From Paenisporosarcina quisquiliarum (lineage in GTDB: Bacteria; Bacillota; Bacilli; Bacillales_A; Planococcaceae): a stretch of 64,000 nt of DNA. This document shows positions 49,280 to 58,476 of the stretch, piece by piece. Under the pieces are notes generated by a model. The model searched no databases, was not told the DNA's origin, and was given only the letters and a program-made list of their open reading frames with translations. The translations under genes were made by a program, and so were the position numbers. Within the stretch, counting starts at the first letter, position 1. Every line of letters starts with the position of its first letter. Location: contig NZ_JAMKBJ010000001.1 in the NCBI RefSeq assembly GCF_027563315.1, forward strand, positions 372,001 to 436,000, given 5' to 3'.

Positions 49280-49435
49280 AGGATGATTCCCTCTCTTACA
49301 AACTCTCTTCCAAAAAGTGTAACATACCAATGTTCTGAATTAAATGACAATTATAAATGCACTATAAACCTTCTCAGCTTCGTTACACACCTTTTAGATC
49401 ATTAGGTGGTAACTGAATCAAAATCCCACCATAGT

Positions 49436-49466
49436 AAAGGGATCAGTTAGGTGAACTGACCCCTTT
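49436..49466. other. Hairpin in the cwlJ/regulator intergenic region
   Basis: AAAGGGatCAGTT at 49436-49448 pairs with AACTGacCCCTTT at 49454-49466. It could terminate cwlJ, though the T run is on the plus-strand side. Apart from a good -10 (TATAAT on the minus strand near 49350-49355) nothing else stands out in 49280-49527. Confidence 0.5.
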
Positions 49467-49527
49467 CTTATTCTTATACAATTACTTGATTAATATAAAA
49501 CTCCAATTCATTAAGTTCCTCGACAAC

Positions 49528-49968
49528 CTACCCCATATAAACACTATCGCATGTTCCCGGTTTTGGTTCATAATAACAATGGTTTTTATATTGACCGGCA
49601 AAAGGCTGATCATACCATGTTGGAGGACATGGCGCATATGGATTAAAATACCATAGTGCATATTTCCCCGGGTGTTGTCTCCAATTAGTTAGGTTCTGTT
49701 TTGCTAATCTTTTTTCCGATTCTCTGGCTCTTTGATAAAATAGATTCCCTTTTTGAACCGCTTCAAAAGAATAGTTATTTCCTTGCACCTGAAAAATGAC
49801 ATCATTAATTGTTCTTACATCTTTAAAGTCTAAACAATCTGCAACAGCTCGATTAACAATTACATTTCCAACATATAACATCCCCTGTTTTCCTTCACCT
49901 TCTGCTTCAGCTCTCATCATCCTTGCCATTAAATCAACATCTGAACTTCTGTAATTTACTCTTGGCAT
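49528..49968 (-). CDS. cwlJ: Cell wall hydrolase, CwlJ-like spore cortex lytic enzyme
   Basis: SleB/CwlJ (Hydrolase_2) domain protein of 146 residues with no signal peptide, as is usual for CwlJ. Catalytic Glu lies in MMRAEAEGEGKQGM; YVGNVIVNR and ALWYFNPYAPCPPTW are typical. CwlJ degrades spore cortex peptidoglycan during germination, which supports an endospore former. No gerQ is adjacent here. The alternative is a general SleB-domain hydrolase. Confidence 0.87.
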   Translation of the reverse strand: MPRVNYRSSDVDLMARMMRAEAEGEGKQGMLYVGNVIVNRAVADCLDFKDVRTINDVIFQVQGNNYSFEAVQKGNLFYQRARESEKRLAKQNLTNWRQHPGKYALWYFNPYAPCPPTWYDQPFAGQYKNHCYYEPKPGTCDSVYMG

Positions 49969-50138
49969 TTTTTCACCCCAAAATATTTTATGAAAACCTT
50001 CTTAAAATGATGTCATTTATGGATCTGTATTCGAGGATTTGCATTTTCATTGAATCCCAAAAACTGATAAACTACATATTTCCTTTTATGTTTCACTTTC
50101 TCAAATACAGGAAAAAGATAGTGAAGGAGTGAGCCAAT

Positions 50139-50438
50139 ATGAGCATTGAAATTTACACTTGCAAAGACTTTCCTGCTACTGGACTATTGAGAATTCCAAA
50201 AAAGTTTCAGATACTCTTAGGTTTGCAGACAGGAAGAAAAGTAGATATCGCCTATGAGGAAAAAATGATTTTCATTCGAAAAGAAAATCCCAAGTCTTCT
50301 CATAACAAACGACTTATGTCTGATAACGGCTACATTAAAATTCCAAAGGAAATTATCGACATTGCCAACATTACTTCGGAGGACGAGTATTGCCTGTACG
50401 TGGATGAACCAAATAAACAAATGGTCGTGAAAATTTAA
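50139..50438 (+). CDS. Tandem SpoVT/AbrB-like domain protein
   Basis: 99 residues with two similar halves: TGLLRIPKKFQILLGLQTGRKV and then DNGYIKIPKEIIDIANI, each a swapped-hairpin AbrB-like unit with the (R/K)IPK start. The first ends in VDIAYEEKMIFIRK, the second in YVDEPNKQMVVKI. Usual AbrB proteins dimerise to build this fold, so a fused tandem might act as a monomer or altered dimer. SD AAGGAG. Lies alone between cwlJ and acnA. Possible DNA-binding transition-state-type regulator. Confidence 0.7.
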   Translation: MSIEIYTCKDFPATGLLRIPKKFQILLGLQTGRKVDIAYEEKMIFIRKENPKSSHNKRLMSDNGYIKIPKEIIDIANITSEDEYCLYVDEPNKQMVVKI

Positions 50439-50533
50439 TGTGGCAATTCAAAAGAAATCGAGCTTTCTGGTGTCTAACACCAAGGTTTTTAAGGATTTAT
50501 ATTAATGGACCATCTTCTACTGGCCGATTGACA

Positions 50534-50583
50534 CACAAATAAAGACCATCAATTTACATAAAAATTGATGGTCTTTATTTGTG
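50534..50583. terminator. 22-bp perfect inverted repeat after AbrB-like gene
   Basis: 50534-50555 is the exact complement of 50562-50583 with a 6-nt loop (ACATAA). It is much longer than the other terminators in the window. Probably terminates the plus-strand gene, but a remnant of a small inverted-repeat element is possible. Confidence 0.65.
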
Positions 50584-50628
50584 TCCTCGAAAGTGGATTC
50601 CTCCACTATTAATTTATTTCCCACAATA

Positions 50629-50656
50629 AAAAGGCTGCCCTAATGGACAGCCTTAA
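50629..50656 (-). terminator. Terminator of acnA
   Basis: AAGGCTGCCC at 50631-50640 pairs with GGACAGCCTT at 50645-50654 with one mismatch; on the minus strand followed by TTTTATTG. Confidence 0.8.
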
Positions 50657-50661
50657 AAATC

Positions 50662-53373
50662 TTAGTTTTTCAGTTTATCACGCAATACCATTGGTAAGAT
50701 ACCACCATGACGGTAGTAATCAACTTCAACTTCTGAATCGAAACGTGCTAACACGTCGAATTCTTTAACAGAACCGTCAGCTGATTTTGCTGTTACTTTC
50801 AGGATATCACGAGGTTTCACGCCTTCAGCAATGTTTACGCTGATTTCTTCTTTACCAGTCAAGCCAAGTGTTTCAGCACTTTGACCTGGTAAGTATTGAA
50901 GTGGTAAAACACCCATCATTACTAAGTTAGAACGGTGAATACGCTCGTAACTTTCAGCAATGACTGTCTTGATGCCAAGTAAGTTCGTACCTTTAGCTGC
51001 CCAGTCACGTGAAGATCCCATACCGTAATCTTTACCTGCCAATACAACTAAGCCAGTGCCATCTTCTTGGTATTTCATTGCAGCATCATAGATTGCCATG
51101 ATTTCGCCGTTTGGCCAGTAAGTAGTGAATCCACCTTCTGTACCTGCAGCAATTTGGTTACGGATACGGATGTTTGCAAACGTACCACGCATCATCACTT
51201 CATGGCTACCACGACGAGAACCATAAGAGTTAAAGTCGCGTACTTCCACTCCGCGTTCGCGCAAGTATTTACCTGCAGGTGTATCTTTACCAATCGCACC
51301 AGCTGGTGAAATGTGGTCAGTTGTAATAGAATCACCGAATTTCGCAACTACACGAAGTCCAGCAAGCGTTTGGATATCGCTAGGTTCTTTCGTTAAGCCT
51401 TCGAAATAAGGAGGATTTTGGATGTACGTTGAATCTTCGTCAAATGTATACAATGAATCATTTGATGTTTCAATCGCATTCCAACGCTCGTTTTCACTGA
51501 AAACGCGCTCATATTCTTTACGGAATAATTCAGGAGTTACTGTTTGAAGAAGTACTTCTTTCACTTCTTCAGTTGATGGCCAGATATCCGCAAAGAATAC
51601 ATCGTTGCCGTCTTTGTCTTGACCAAGTGCTTCATTTTGAAGATCGATATCAACCGTACCTGCAAGTGCATAAGCAACAACAAGTGGTGGTGAAGCTAAG
51701 TAGTTAGCTTTCACTAATGGGTGAATACGGCCTTCGAAGTTACGGTTACCTGAAAGTACAGAAGTAACAAGTAAGTCGTTTTCAATGATGCCTTTTTCAA
51801 TTTCAGGAAGCATTGGGCCCGAGTTACCGATACATGTAGTACAACCATAACCAACTAAGTCAAATCCTACATCAGCTAATGGTTGTAATAGACCAGCGTC
51901 ACGTAAGTAACCTGTTACAACTTTAGAACCTGGTGCAAGTGAAGTTTTCACGTAAGCTGGTGGACGTAAGCCTTTTTCAGCTGCTTTTTTAGCAACAAGA
52001 CCCGCACCTAACATTACGAATGGGTTTGAAGTATTTGTACAAGATGTGATGGCAGCGATACCGATTGCACCTGTAGGAATCGTTACTTCAGAACCATCTG
52101 CCATTGTTACAGTAGCAGACTTCTTGAATTCTTTTTTAGATAAACCGAATCCTTGGTTGCCTTGTGGAGCAACAACCGCTTTGTTGAATTCAGATTTCAT
52201 TTCAGACAATGGAATCAAATCTTGTGGACGTTTAGGTCCAGACATATTTGGTTCAATTGTAGATAAGTCTAATTCTACAACGTCTGTGTAGAATGGATCT
52301 TCGTTATCAGCAGTGAAGAACATTCCGTTAGCAGTTAAATATTCTTTAACTACTTGGATGTGATCTGCGTCACGGCTTGTTAAACGCATGTAATCAAGTG
52401 CTTCTTCATCAACTGGGAAGAAACCGCAAGTTGCGCCGTACTCAGGAGCCATGTTGGCAATTGTTGCACGGTCAGCTAATGGAAGTTTCGTTACGCCAGC
52501 TCCGAAGAACTCAACAAATTTCCCTACTACACCTTTTTTACGAAGTACTTCTGTTACTTTAAGAGCTAAGTCAGTAGCAGTCGTTCCGTTTGGAAGGTCA
52601 CCAGTCAATTTAACACCGATTACTTCAGGAATTGGGAAGTATGAAGGTTGACCAAGCATACCCGCTTCCGCTTCGATACCACCTACGCCCCAACCTAATA
52701 CACCGATACCATTGATCATAGTTGTATGTGAGTCAGTACCTACTAATGTATCTGGATACGTTTCGTATGTACCATCTTCGTTTTCTACAGCATGCACAAC
52801 GTTTGCCAAGTACTCTAAGTTTACTTGGTGAACGATACCTGTTGCCGGTGGTACAGCACGGTAATTGTCATATGCTTTTTGAGCCCAGCTAAGGAACTGG
52901 TAACGCTCAGCATTACGTTCGAATTCAAGTTCCATATTGATGCGAAGTGCGTCATCTGTACCGTATTTGTCTACTTGTACAGAGTGGTCAATAACTAAAT
53001 CAACTGGAATTGCTGGATTGATTTTGTCAGGGTCCCCACCCATTTCAGCCATAGCTGAACGTAGTGCTGCTAAGTCAACTACTACTGGAACTCCAGTGAA
53101 ATCTTGAAGAATTACGCGTGAAGGCTTGAAAGGCACTTCAGCTTCAGGGTCAACATCTTTACCCCATTTTGCCAATTTTTCTACATGGTCATCTTTGATG
53201 ACATATCCGTCATGTTGGCGCAGTACGGACTCAAGCAATACTTTAATTGAATAAGGAAGGCGGGAAACATTTGCGATCCCTGCCTCTTCTAACGCCGCTA
53301 AACGGTAATAGTTATACGTTTTACCGTTTAAATCGAAAGAAGTACGGCTATTATGCAAGTTACTTTTTGCCAT
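50662..53373 (-). CDS. acnA: Aconitate hydratase
   Basis: Aconitase (CitB), 903 residues, interconverting citrate and isocitrate in the TCA cycle; the family can also bind mRNA. The three Fe-S cysteines are visible in TSCTNTSNP and [11 protein letters not shown]. Also seen are [21 protein letters not shown] and the C-terminal swivel domain with [10 protein letters not shown]. Standard AAGGAGG SD. The promoter has a CcpC-type dyad like B. subtilis citB. Stands alone with its own terminator. Confidence 0.97.
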   Translation of the reverse strand: MAKSNLHNSRTSFDLNGKTYNYYRLAALEEAGIANVSRLPYSIKVLLESVLRQHDGYVIKDDHVEKLAKWGKDVDPEAEVPFKPSRVILQDFTGVPVVVDLAALRSAMAEMGGDPDKINPAIPVDLVIDHSVQVDKYGTDDALRINMELEFERNAERYQFLSWAQKAYDNYRAVPPATGIVHQVNLEYLANVVHAVENEDGTYETYPDTLVGTDSHTTMINGIGVLGWGVGGIEAEAGMLGQPSYFPIPEVIGVKLTGDLPNGTTATDLALKVTEVLRKKGVVGKFVEFFGAGVTKLPLADRATIANMAPEYGATCGFFPVDEEALDYMRLTSRDADHIQVVKEYLTANGMFFTADNEDPFYTDVVELDLSTIEPNMSGPKRPQDLIPLSEMKSEFNKAVVAPQGNQGFGLSKKEFKKSATVTMADGSEVTIPTGAIGIAAITSCTNTSNPFVMLGAGLVAKKAAEKGLRPPAYVKTSLAPGSKVVTGYLRDAGLLQPLADVGFDLVGYGCTTCIGNSGPMLPEIEKGIIENDLLVTSVLSGNRNFEGRIHPLVKANYLASPPLVVAYALAGTVDIDLQNEALGQDKDGNDVFFADIWPSTEEVKEVLLQTVTPELFRKEYERVFSENERWNAIETSNDSLYTFDEDSTYIQNPPYFEGLTKEPSDIQTLAGLRVVAKFGDSITTDHISPAGAIGKDTPAGKYLRERGVEVRDFNSYGSRRGSHEVMMRGTFANIRIRNQIAAGTEGGFTTYWPNGEIMAIYDAAMKYQEDGTGLVVLAGKDYGMGSSRDWAAKGTNLLGIKTVIAESYERIHRSNLVMMGVLPLQYLPGQSAETLGLTGKEEISVNIAEGVKPRDILKVTAKSADGSVKEFDVLARFDSEVEVDYYRHGGILPMVLRDKLKN

Positions 53374-53439
53374 GTCTTTTCCTCCTTTAATCTTATGAAA
53401 AGGCTCTCATCTATTGGTAGCGACTTTTCTCCAGTTCCT

Positions 53440-53506
53440 ATCATAACGTAGTCTACTTTATAAGTAAATTACATTAAAATTATTGGATGTGATAAGTTAC
53501 GCTTAT
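53440..53506 (-). promoter_or_regulatory. acnA promoter with CcpC-type operator
   Basis: On the minus strand: -35 TTTACT (53463-53468), 17-nt spacer, -10 TATGAT (53440-53445), start near 53433. ATAAGTTACGCTTAT at 53492-53506 is an exact ATAA-N7-TTAT dyad, centred about 66 nt upstream of that start, with a half-site at 53459-53462 about 27 nt upstream. Confidence 0.65.
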
Positions 53507-53510
53507 GACC

Positions 53511-53999
53511 TTACAGATCTTCAATCGTTTTTTTCAATTGTTTTAAATGACGTTTTTCATGCAGACCGACAAATGGAAACCATTGAATTAATGGGACTTG
53601 TCCAAAAATCGGATGTTTTAATGATTTTTCCTTAAAAATAGTTTTGGTACTGGATTCATACACATCTAATAAGAAGAGACGTGACTCATGAAGTTCTTTT
53701 TGCATTTCCAATTTTGTTCGATAGTCTTCTGTCGGCGTTGTATAACCGGGCGCTTCTACTTTAATTAAGCGATTCGTCGAAAGGCCGATTGGTTTTTTTC
53801 TAGCTTTGGGACTGTCCGGGTTTTTCAGTTCTCTTGCAATATTTGTTGCGATGACGGTTTCCATGCGAACCAGATGTTCAAAAATTTGTTTTGCCGACCA
53901 TCCGTCATTTGCTGGTTTTTTGTTGAACTGTTCGTCTGTCAAACCTTCTACCGTATGAAACAATTCTTTCCGGATTTCATTATTGTCTTCTAAAAACAT
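53511..53999 (-). CDS. DinB family protein
   Basis: DinB_2-type four-helix-bundle protein of 162 residues. The metal-site histidines are seen in QIFEHLVRMETV and GLHEKRHLKQLKK. SD AAAGGAG precedes the ATG. Members include bacillithiol transferases and metal-binding hydrolases of unknown substrate. The adjacent yuxK-like gene lies 17 nt upstream on the same strand, so they may be one transcript. Confidence 0.85.
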   Translation of the reverse strand: MFLEDNNEIRKELFHTVEGLTDEQFNKKPANDGWSAKQIFEHLVRMETVIATNIARELKNPDSPKARKKPIGLSTNRLIKVEAPGYTTPTEDYRTKLEMQKELHESRLFLLDVYESSTKTIFKEKSLKHPIFGQVPLIQWFPFVGLHEKRHLKQLKKTIEDL

Positions 54000-54016
54000 C
54001 TAAATCTCTCCTTTAA

Positions 54017-54418
54017 TTAAGTGAAAAATCGTTTGCGTTGTTGCGGGGATGGCAATAAACACGATTCGTTATTACGAACAAATCGATGTCTATGTTTTGC
54101 CACGAGTCGGTACAAAGCATCTCGGGAAAATTTCGGTACCATTTTTAGCAATCTACCTAAAGAGTACGGAGACTTAAGATAGGACGACAAAGCGATCACA
54201 GCATCCGATTCCACTAACACGTCTTTTCCCTGAAGAACCACGATTGAATCAATGGTTTGCAAAAATGGATGTTCTTTTAGTATTTGGCTCGCAAAATCAC
54301 TTTGTAATGGAGCAAAATAAACGGTTTCGTCCCGCTCATTTTGCAGAATAAATTGGACCGACTGCTGACAAAAACCACAGCTGCCATCATACAGGAGTAT
54401 TGGATTTGAAAGATCCAT
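54017..54418 (-). CDS. yuxK: DCC family thiol-disulfide oxidoreductase (YuxK-like)
   Basis: DUF393/DCC protein, about 133 residues, a thioredoxin-like fold with the motif DGSCGFCQQ near residue 12 (CxxC). LVAKHRHRF and the KR-rich C-terminus are family-typical. ATG 54418 is chosen since AAGGTG lies about 8 nt upstream; GTG 54427 is also possible. In an operon with the DinB-like gene. Cytoplasmic. Confidence 0.85.
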   Translation of the reverse strand: MDLSNPILLYDGSCGFCQQSVQFILQNERDETVYFAPLQSDFASQILKEHPFLQTIDSIVVLQGKDVLVESDAVIALSSYLKSPYSLGRLLKMVPKFSRDALYRLVAKHRHRFVRNNESCLLPSPQQRKRFFT

Positions 54419-54532
54419 AAAATTCACCTTTTCTTCTTATATTACTTGAATCGACTTAAAATCTAAAATCTAACGTTTTCATTGGCCGTTTGATATGCGA
54501 CAATGTTTTTTTGTAGAAAGGACGATTGATTG

Positions 54533-55645
54533 ATGAACACAACAATGCAAAAGCTAACTCCGACTAATGATCCTTGGGAAGCCTATTTAGATATGGAAAA
54601 ACACGGCAAGCTGACACTGTCGAACATCGAGTTTACGACTACCACGCTTTGCAACATGCGCTGTGCACATTGTGCTGTAGGCTATACCCTTCAGACCAAA
54701 GATCCAGTTGCACTGCCTTTTAATCTTATTCGTCAGCGATTGGATGAAATTCCGCACCTACAAACCCTCAGTATTACAGGTGGAGAACCAATGTTATCGA
54801 AAAAGTCGGTCACGAATTATGTACTTCCTCTATTAAAATACGCACATGAGCGTGGCGTGCGTACACAAATTAATTCTAATCTAACGCTTGATCCTGAGCG
54901 CTATATGATGATTGCTCCTTATCTGGATGTCCTACATATTTCTCATAACTGGGGAACGGTCGACGAATTTGTGGAAACTGGATTTGCGGTTATGGAACGA
55001 AAACCTACATATGAGCAACGGGCGAAACTCTTCGACCGCATGATTGAAAACAGTCGAATGTTATCTGAAGCGGGCGTTATGGTTTCAGCTGAAACGATGT
55101 TGAATAAAAAAACGTTGCCGTACTTAGAACACATCCATCGGCAAGTAGTTGAAGAAATGAAATGTGCGAGACATGAAATTCACCCTATGTACCCATCAGA
55201 TTTTGCTAGCAGTTTGACTTCATTGACGTTAGAGGAAACACGACAAGCCATTCATCATTTACTCGATGTACGTAATCAAAATACATGGATGCTTTTCGGC
55301 ACTCTGCCATTTTATCCTTGCAGCACAAGTGAAGAAGACCGTCATCTTCAGCAAAGATTGAAAGAAGAAACAAATGTGACCGTTCGTAATGACCCTGACG
55401 GCCGTTCGAGATTGAATATCAATATCTTCTCAGGTGAGGTTATTGTCACAGATTTCGGGGATGCACCTGTTCTTGGCAATATGAAAAGTGACTCATTGCC
55501 AAGCATTTTTGAAAAATGGTTGGACTCGCCTCTTGCAAGAGAATTGAACTGTCATTGCCCGGCAGTAAAGTGTCTCGGACCGAATGTGCTGGTGAAAAAC
55601 ATGTATTATAAAAACCATTTATTCATCAGCGACTCCGTCAAATAG
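54533..55645 (+). CDS. yfkAB: Radical SAM/CxCxxxxC-type protein YfkAB
   Basis: Radical SAM enzyme of about 370 residues, matching the fused form of B. subtilis yfkA and yfkB. The 4Fe-4S site is CNMRCAHC, and the SAM-contact motif TGGEPM follows. A C-terminal part holds CHCPAVKCLGPN, suggesting another cluster. Start ATG 54533 with AAAGGA upstream; TTG 54530 would add one residue. Substrate unknown. Ends at a bidirectional terminator. Confidence 0.88.
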   Translation: MNTTMQKLTPTNDPWEAYLDMEKHGKLTLSNIEFTTTTLCNMRCAHCAVGYTLQTKDPVALPFNLIRQRLDEIPHLQTLSITGGEPMLSKKSVTNYVLPLLKYAHERGVRTQINSNLTLDPERYMMIAPYLDVLHISHNWGTVDEFVETGFAVMERKPTYEQRAKLFDRMIENSRMLSEAGVMVSAETMLNKKTLPYLEHIHRQVVEEMKCARHEIHPMYPSDFASSLTSLTLEETRQAIHHLLDVRNQNTWMLFGTLPFYPCSTSEEDRHLQQRLKEETNVTVRNDPDGRSRLNINIFSGEVIVTDFGDAPVLGNMKSDSLPSIFEKWLDSPLARELNCHCPAVKCLGPNVLVKNMYYKNHLFISDSVK

Positions 55646-55653
55646 CACAAAAC

Positions 55654-55680
55654 AAAAGCAGCCGAATTTGGCTGCTTTTT
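55654..55680. terminator. Bidirectional terminator between yfkAB and AlkD-like gene
   Basis: AAAAGCAGCC at 55654-55663 pairs with GGCTGCTTTT at 55670-55679, with runs on both sides; it lies between convergent genes. Confidence 0.9.
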
Positions 55681-56354
55681 CATTTGATATGCTTAAGTGC
55701 TTCCCTTTTGCTAAGAGGTTTCAATTCATACTTTTTCACAAATTGTTGTACAAATGCCGGATTGGTTTTTGCATATTCACGTAACACCCAACCAATGGCT
55801 TTTTGAATGAAGAATTCATTAGATTTTGCATGATTTAAAATGATTTCTTCCAGCAGATTTTCGTTTGTCTCATTTTTATATTTTAATTGATGAAGGATTG
55901 CGGAGCGATTCAACCACATATTCTCTGAATCTGACCATGTCCTCATGACTTTTTCGCCTTCGATGCGATCTTTTCTTATTATGGATCCTACAATAGTAGG
56001 TGCAATCGAGTCTACACTGTCCCACCACGATTTTTCTGTAATGAGTTTCTCAATGAACGACAAATCTTCAATCGTTAACTCTTTAATTTCTTTACTCAGT
56101 AAGGCGATAGCTACATATTGGTACTCTCGCTCTGGGAACTTGTAAATTTCCCAAACCTCATCAAATAACTGATCTTTACCTGGCATGTCATGTTCCGCAA
56201 AGAAAAGTTTTAACGCTTCATTTCGTGCTGGGCTTTTAATACCGAGAAAAGGAAATTGGTGTTTCATGTATGCTTCCATCGGTGGTGCCATTTCTTCGTT
56301 GCGAAGACGTTCGAACAAATGAATATATGTATGACGATTCCATGGCTTCTTCAA
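55680..56354 (-). CDS. DNA alkylation repair enzyme (AlkD-like)
   Basis: HEAT-repeat DNA glycosylase of the AlkD family, 224 residues, removing N3/N7 alkylpurines from DNA. Family motifs: FPFLGIKSPARNEA, WEIYKFPEREYQYVAIAL, KSWWDSVDSIAPTIVG (with catalytic Asp in the WWDSVD), and FFIQKAIGWVLREYAK. TTG start at 56354 with AGGAG upstream. Normal length. Convergent with yfkAB. Confidence 0.9.
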   Translation of the reverse strand: MKKPWNRHTYIHLFERLRNEEMAPPMEAYMKHQFPFLGIKSPARNEALKLFFAEHDMPGKDQLFDEVWEIYKFPEREYQYVAIALLSKEIKELTIEDLSFIEKLITEKSWWDSVDSIAPTIVGSIIRKDRIEGEKVMRTWSDSENMWLNRSAILHQLKYKNETNENLLEEIILNHAKSNEFFIQKAIGWVLREYAKTNPAFVQQFVKKYELKPLSKREALKHIK

Positions 56355-56391
56355 TAGTAAAACTCCTGCCTTCTTTTATGTATTTGTTCCC

Positions 56392-56423
56392 AAAAAAAAT
56401 GTGGATAGCCAGGCTACCCACAA
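56392..56423 (-). terminator. Terminator of the 35-residue membrane protein gene
   Basis: On the minus strand GTGGGTAG pairs with CTATCCAC around a short loop, followed by ATTTTTTTT. Confidence 0.8.
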
Positions 56424-56427
56424 TTAC

Positions 56428-56535
56428 CTACATAAATTCAATGAAATCGAATGCAAGATTGAAGATAAAAACCGTGTGAAGCACTGCAAACCAAATTCCC
56501 TGTTTGTTCAGTTTTTTCATTATGATTTTATCCAT
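56428..56535 (-). CDS. Small membrane protein, 35 residues
   Basis: Short gene reading MDKIIMKKLNKQGIWFAVLH then TVFIFNLAFDFIEFM and TAG. A basic N-terminus is followed by one hydrophobic helix. AAAGGAG lies 8 nt before the ATG and a dedicated terminator follows the stop within 10 nt, so it is a complete transcription unit. I do not recognise the family. It lies upstream of the AlkD-like gene on the same strand but is separated by the terminator. Confidence 0.6.
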   Translation of the reverse strand: MDKIIMKKLNKQGIWFAVLHTVFIFNLAFDFIEFM

Positions 56536-56855
56536 CTCGATCACTCCTTTATTAAATTATACGCTTTTTATCTTCATTTCACAAAGCCTTTTTAAAGAAT
56601 TTTCTGTCAATTACATTTATTGTTTTTTTAAAAAATACATACTTTTTTAGTTTATGGTCAGACTATTTCTTAGCGCTGAAGTTTTCATTATATGCATACT
56701 AAATCAATATGGTATCAACGCTTTATGTTTTAAAGATATTATGAAATTGTTATGAGCGTAAAAATATTTTCAAAAAGTGGTTTGAATTGTTTCATTTGAG
56801 GATATCTAATAACTAGCAAGACAAATTAAACTTTATCGAACAGGAGATGGAAAAC
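56536..56855. other. AT-rich gap with sigma-B-like promoter
   Basis: 320 nt with no gene. At 56780-56805, GTTTGA and GGATAT are separated by 14 nt, which resembles a sigma-B promoter (GTTT..., GGGTAT) just ahead of a stress-related gene. The rest is very AT-rich and shows no clear feature. Confidence 0.45.
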
Positions 56856-57104
56856 ATGGAATTTATTTTATACCTTATTATCGGTGGTATCATTGGTTGG
56901 TTAGCAGGACTTATTCTAGGTAAAGACGTACCAGGCGGAATTATTGGTAATATTATTGCAGGTATCATCGGTGCATGGATTGGCGGTATGTTGTTCAGTT
57001 TCGGACCATCAGTTGCCGGCATTCAAATCATTCCAGCATTGATTGGTGCAATTATTTTAATCTTCATCGTAAGCATGATTATGAAAGCTTTACGCAAAGC
57101 ATAA
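56856..57104 (+). CDS. GlsB/YeaQ/YmgE family stress membrane protein
   Basis: Small integral membrane protein of about 82 residues (transglycosylase-associated family), with three Gly-rich helices; GGIIGWLAGLILGKDVPGG is the family signature. ATG 56856 is chosen because AGGAG at 56842-56846 is 9 nt before; ATG 56847 abuts the SD. Its sigma-B-like promoter fits the general stress role proposed for the family. Ends at a terminator. Confidence 0.88.
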   Translation: MEFILYLIIGGIIGWLAGLILGKDVPGGIIGNIIAGIIGAWIGGMLFSFGPSVAGIQIIPALIGAIILIFIVSMIMKALRKA

Positions 57105-57111
57105 TTAATAG

Positions 57112-57141
57112 AAAGAGCCGTTCATATGAACTGCTCTTTCT
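57112..57141. terminator. Terminator after GlsB-like gene
   Basis: GAAAGAGC-c-GTTC at 57112-57124 pairs with GAAC-t-GCTCTTTC at 57129-57141 and is followed by TTATT. Confidence 0.85.
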
Positions 57142-57827
57142 TATTGTTCAGAAGAAGCAGCTTGTCCTTTTGACCCCTTCTCTTCTTCATATTTATTATA
57201 ATAATATAAAATATCTTCTACATATTCATCACTACGATTATACATGTAAATCGCTTTTTCAAGATCCCCAGTGGCCGCCCCATTACTTGCCAAATAATTT
57301 GCCGCACTAAATACTGCATCGTCAAGTTGATATGGATCAGCTTTACCATCTTGATTGGCGTCAATTCCATATCCACCATATTTCGCAATAATAGCAGGGT
57401 TCGTTTTATCTTCTTCCGAGATATTCCCTTTTCCTTGACCCGAGCAACTAGGATGCTGCCAACCAACAAAGGTGCATGGCATAAATTGCATATGTCCTTC
57501 AGCCCCTACTGGAGACAACAAAGGATCCATCGTTGAAAATTTCGTCTCAATACGATGATGCGCGGCTAATAAAGTCCATGGAATTTCATATTCTTTTGCA
57601 GCTTCCTGATAAATTGGTATATATTCTTCCGGAATATCTATATCCATCATCTTTTTAGGAGCTTCTTGTAGCGTTTCAGTCAACGTGTGAACGATTGGAA
57701 TTCTTTGTAAGTCTCCCCAATACACACTCGTTAAGACAAATAGAGTCATTGTAATGGGAACCATAAGTATGATCAACAATCCTCTTGTAACTGCAGACAA
57801 TCGTTTCGTTTTCTTTCGTTTTTTCAT
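57141..57827 (-). CDS. Membrane-anchored lytic transglycosylase (SLT-like)
   Basis: Cell-wall lytic transglycosylase of about 228 residues. A Lys/Arg-rich N-terminus (MKKRKKTKR) and one membrane helix (LLIILMVPITMTLFVLTSVY) anchor it. The catalytic part has LLAAHHRIETKFS with the Glu, PVGAEGHMQFMP and ADPYQLDDAVFSAANYL. A Ca-binding-like DANQDGKAD is visible. ATG 57827 is chosen over Met 57872, which has no SD. Peptidoglycan remodelling in vegetative cells or spores is likely. Confidence 0.82.
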   Translation of the reverse strand: MKKRKKTKRLSAVTRGLLIILMVPITMTLFVLTSVYWGDLQRIPIVHTLTETLQEAPKKMMDIDIPEEYIPIYQEAAKEYEIPWTLLAAHHRIETKFSTMDPLLSPVGAEGHMQFMPCTFVGWQHPSCSGQGKGNISEEDKTNPAIIAKYGGYGIDANQDGKADPYQLDDAVFSAANYLASNGAATGDLEKAIYMYNRSDEYVEDILYYYNKYEEEKGSKGQAASSEQ

Positions 57828-57989
57828 ACATTCGCATCCCGTTTTTTTCATTATTTTATCACAGATGTACATTCACCGTCACTTCATTTCAGTTTGACCC
57901 CTATCTTTCTATCTTCTCAACTTATCAAAAATACAAACATTTACAATATATTTGCCCTTTAGTAGACTGAGTTAAAGGAGTGACGAAAA

Positions 57990-58376
57990 ATGTGGCAAGA
58001 CTTTAAGAAATTCGCTTTAAAAGGTAATGTGATGGACTTGGCTGTTGCTGTCGTAATCGGTGCAGCTTTCGGTAAGATAGTGTCTTCCCTCGTTACTGAT
58101 ATTATTACTCCGTTGATTGGTGTTTTAATGGGAGGAATTGATTTTACGGGATTAGTTTTTGAAGTTGGCAAAGAAAAGGTAATGATCGGAAACTTTATTC
58201 AATCCATCGTAGACTTTGTCATTGTTTCCTTCGCCATCTTTATGGTCGTCCGTATAATGATGAAATTCCAGCGTAAAAAAGAAGCAGTTGTTGAAGAAGG
58301 TCCAGCAATCGATGCGAAAGAAGCATTGCTTACTGAAATTCGCGATTTATTGAAAAACCAAAAAAATGAACAGTAA
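57990..58376 (+). CDS. mscL: Large-conductance mechanosensitive channel
   Basis: MscL, 128 residues, two membrane helices with the pore-lining sequence VMDLAVAVVIGAAFGKIVSSLV. Opens under membrane tension on osmotic downshock. AAAGGAG precedes the ATG. The charged C-terminal bundle (KNQKNEQ) is present. Single-gene unit with a long terminator. Confidence 0.95.
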   Translation: MWQDFKKFALKGNVMDLAVAVVIGAAFGKIVSSLVTDIITPLIGVLMGGIDFTGLVFEVGKEKVMIGNFIQSIVDFVIVSFAIFMVVRIMMKFQRKKEAVVEEGPAIDAKEALLTEIRDLLKNQKNEQ

Positions 58377-58427
58377 CAAATCAATCAGTACTTTTATTGC
58401 TGCCAGTTAAATTCATTTCAAATAAAT

Positions 58428-58470
58428 AGGCAATAACCTCTTTAAAATATTAAAGAGGTTATTGCCTTTT
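58428..58470 (+). terminator. Terminator of mscL
   Basis: An 18-bp perfect stem, 58428-58445 with 58450-58467, then TTTTTT. Confidence 0.92.
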
Positions 58471-58476
58471 TTGATT

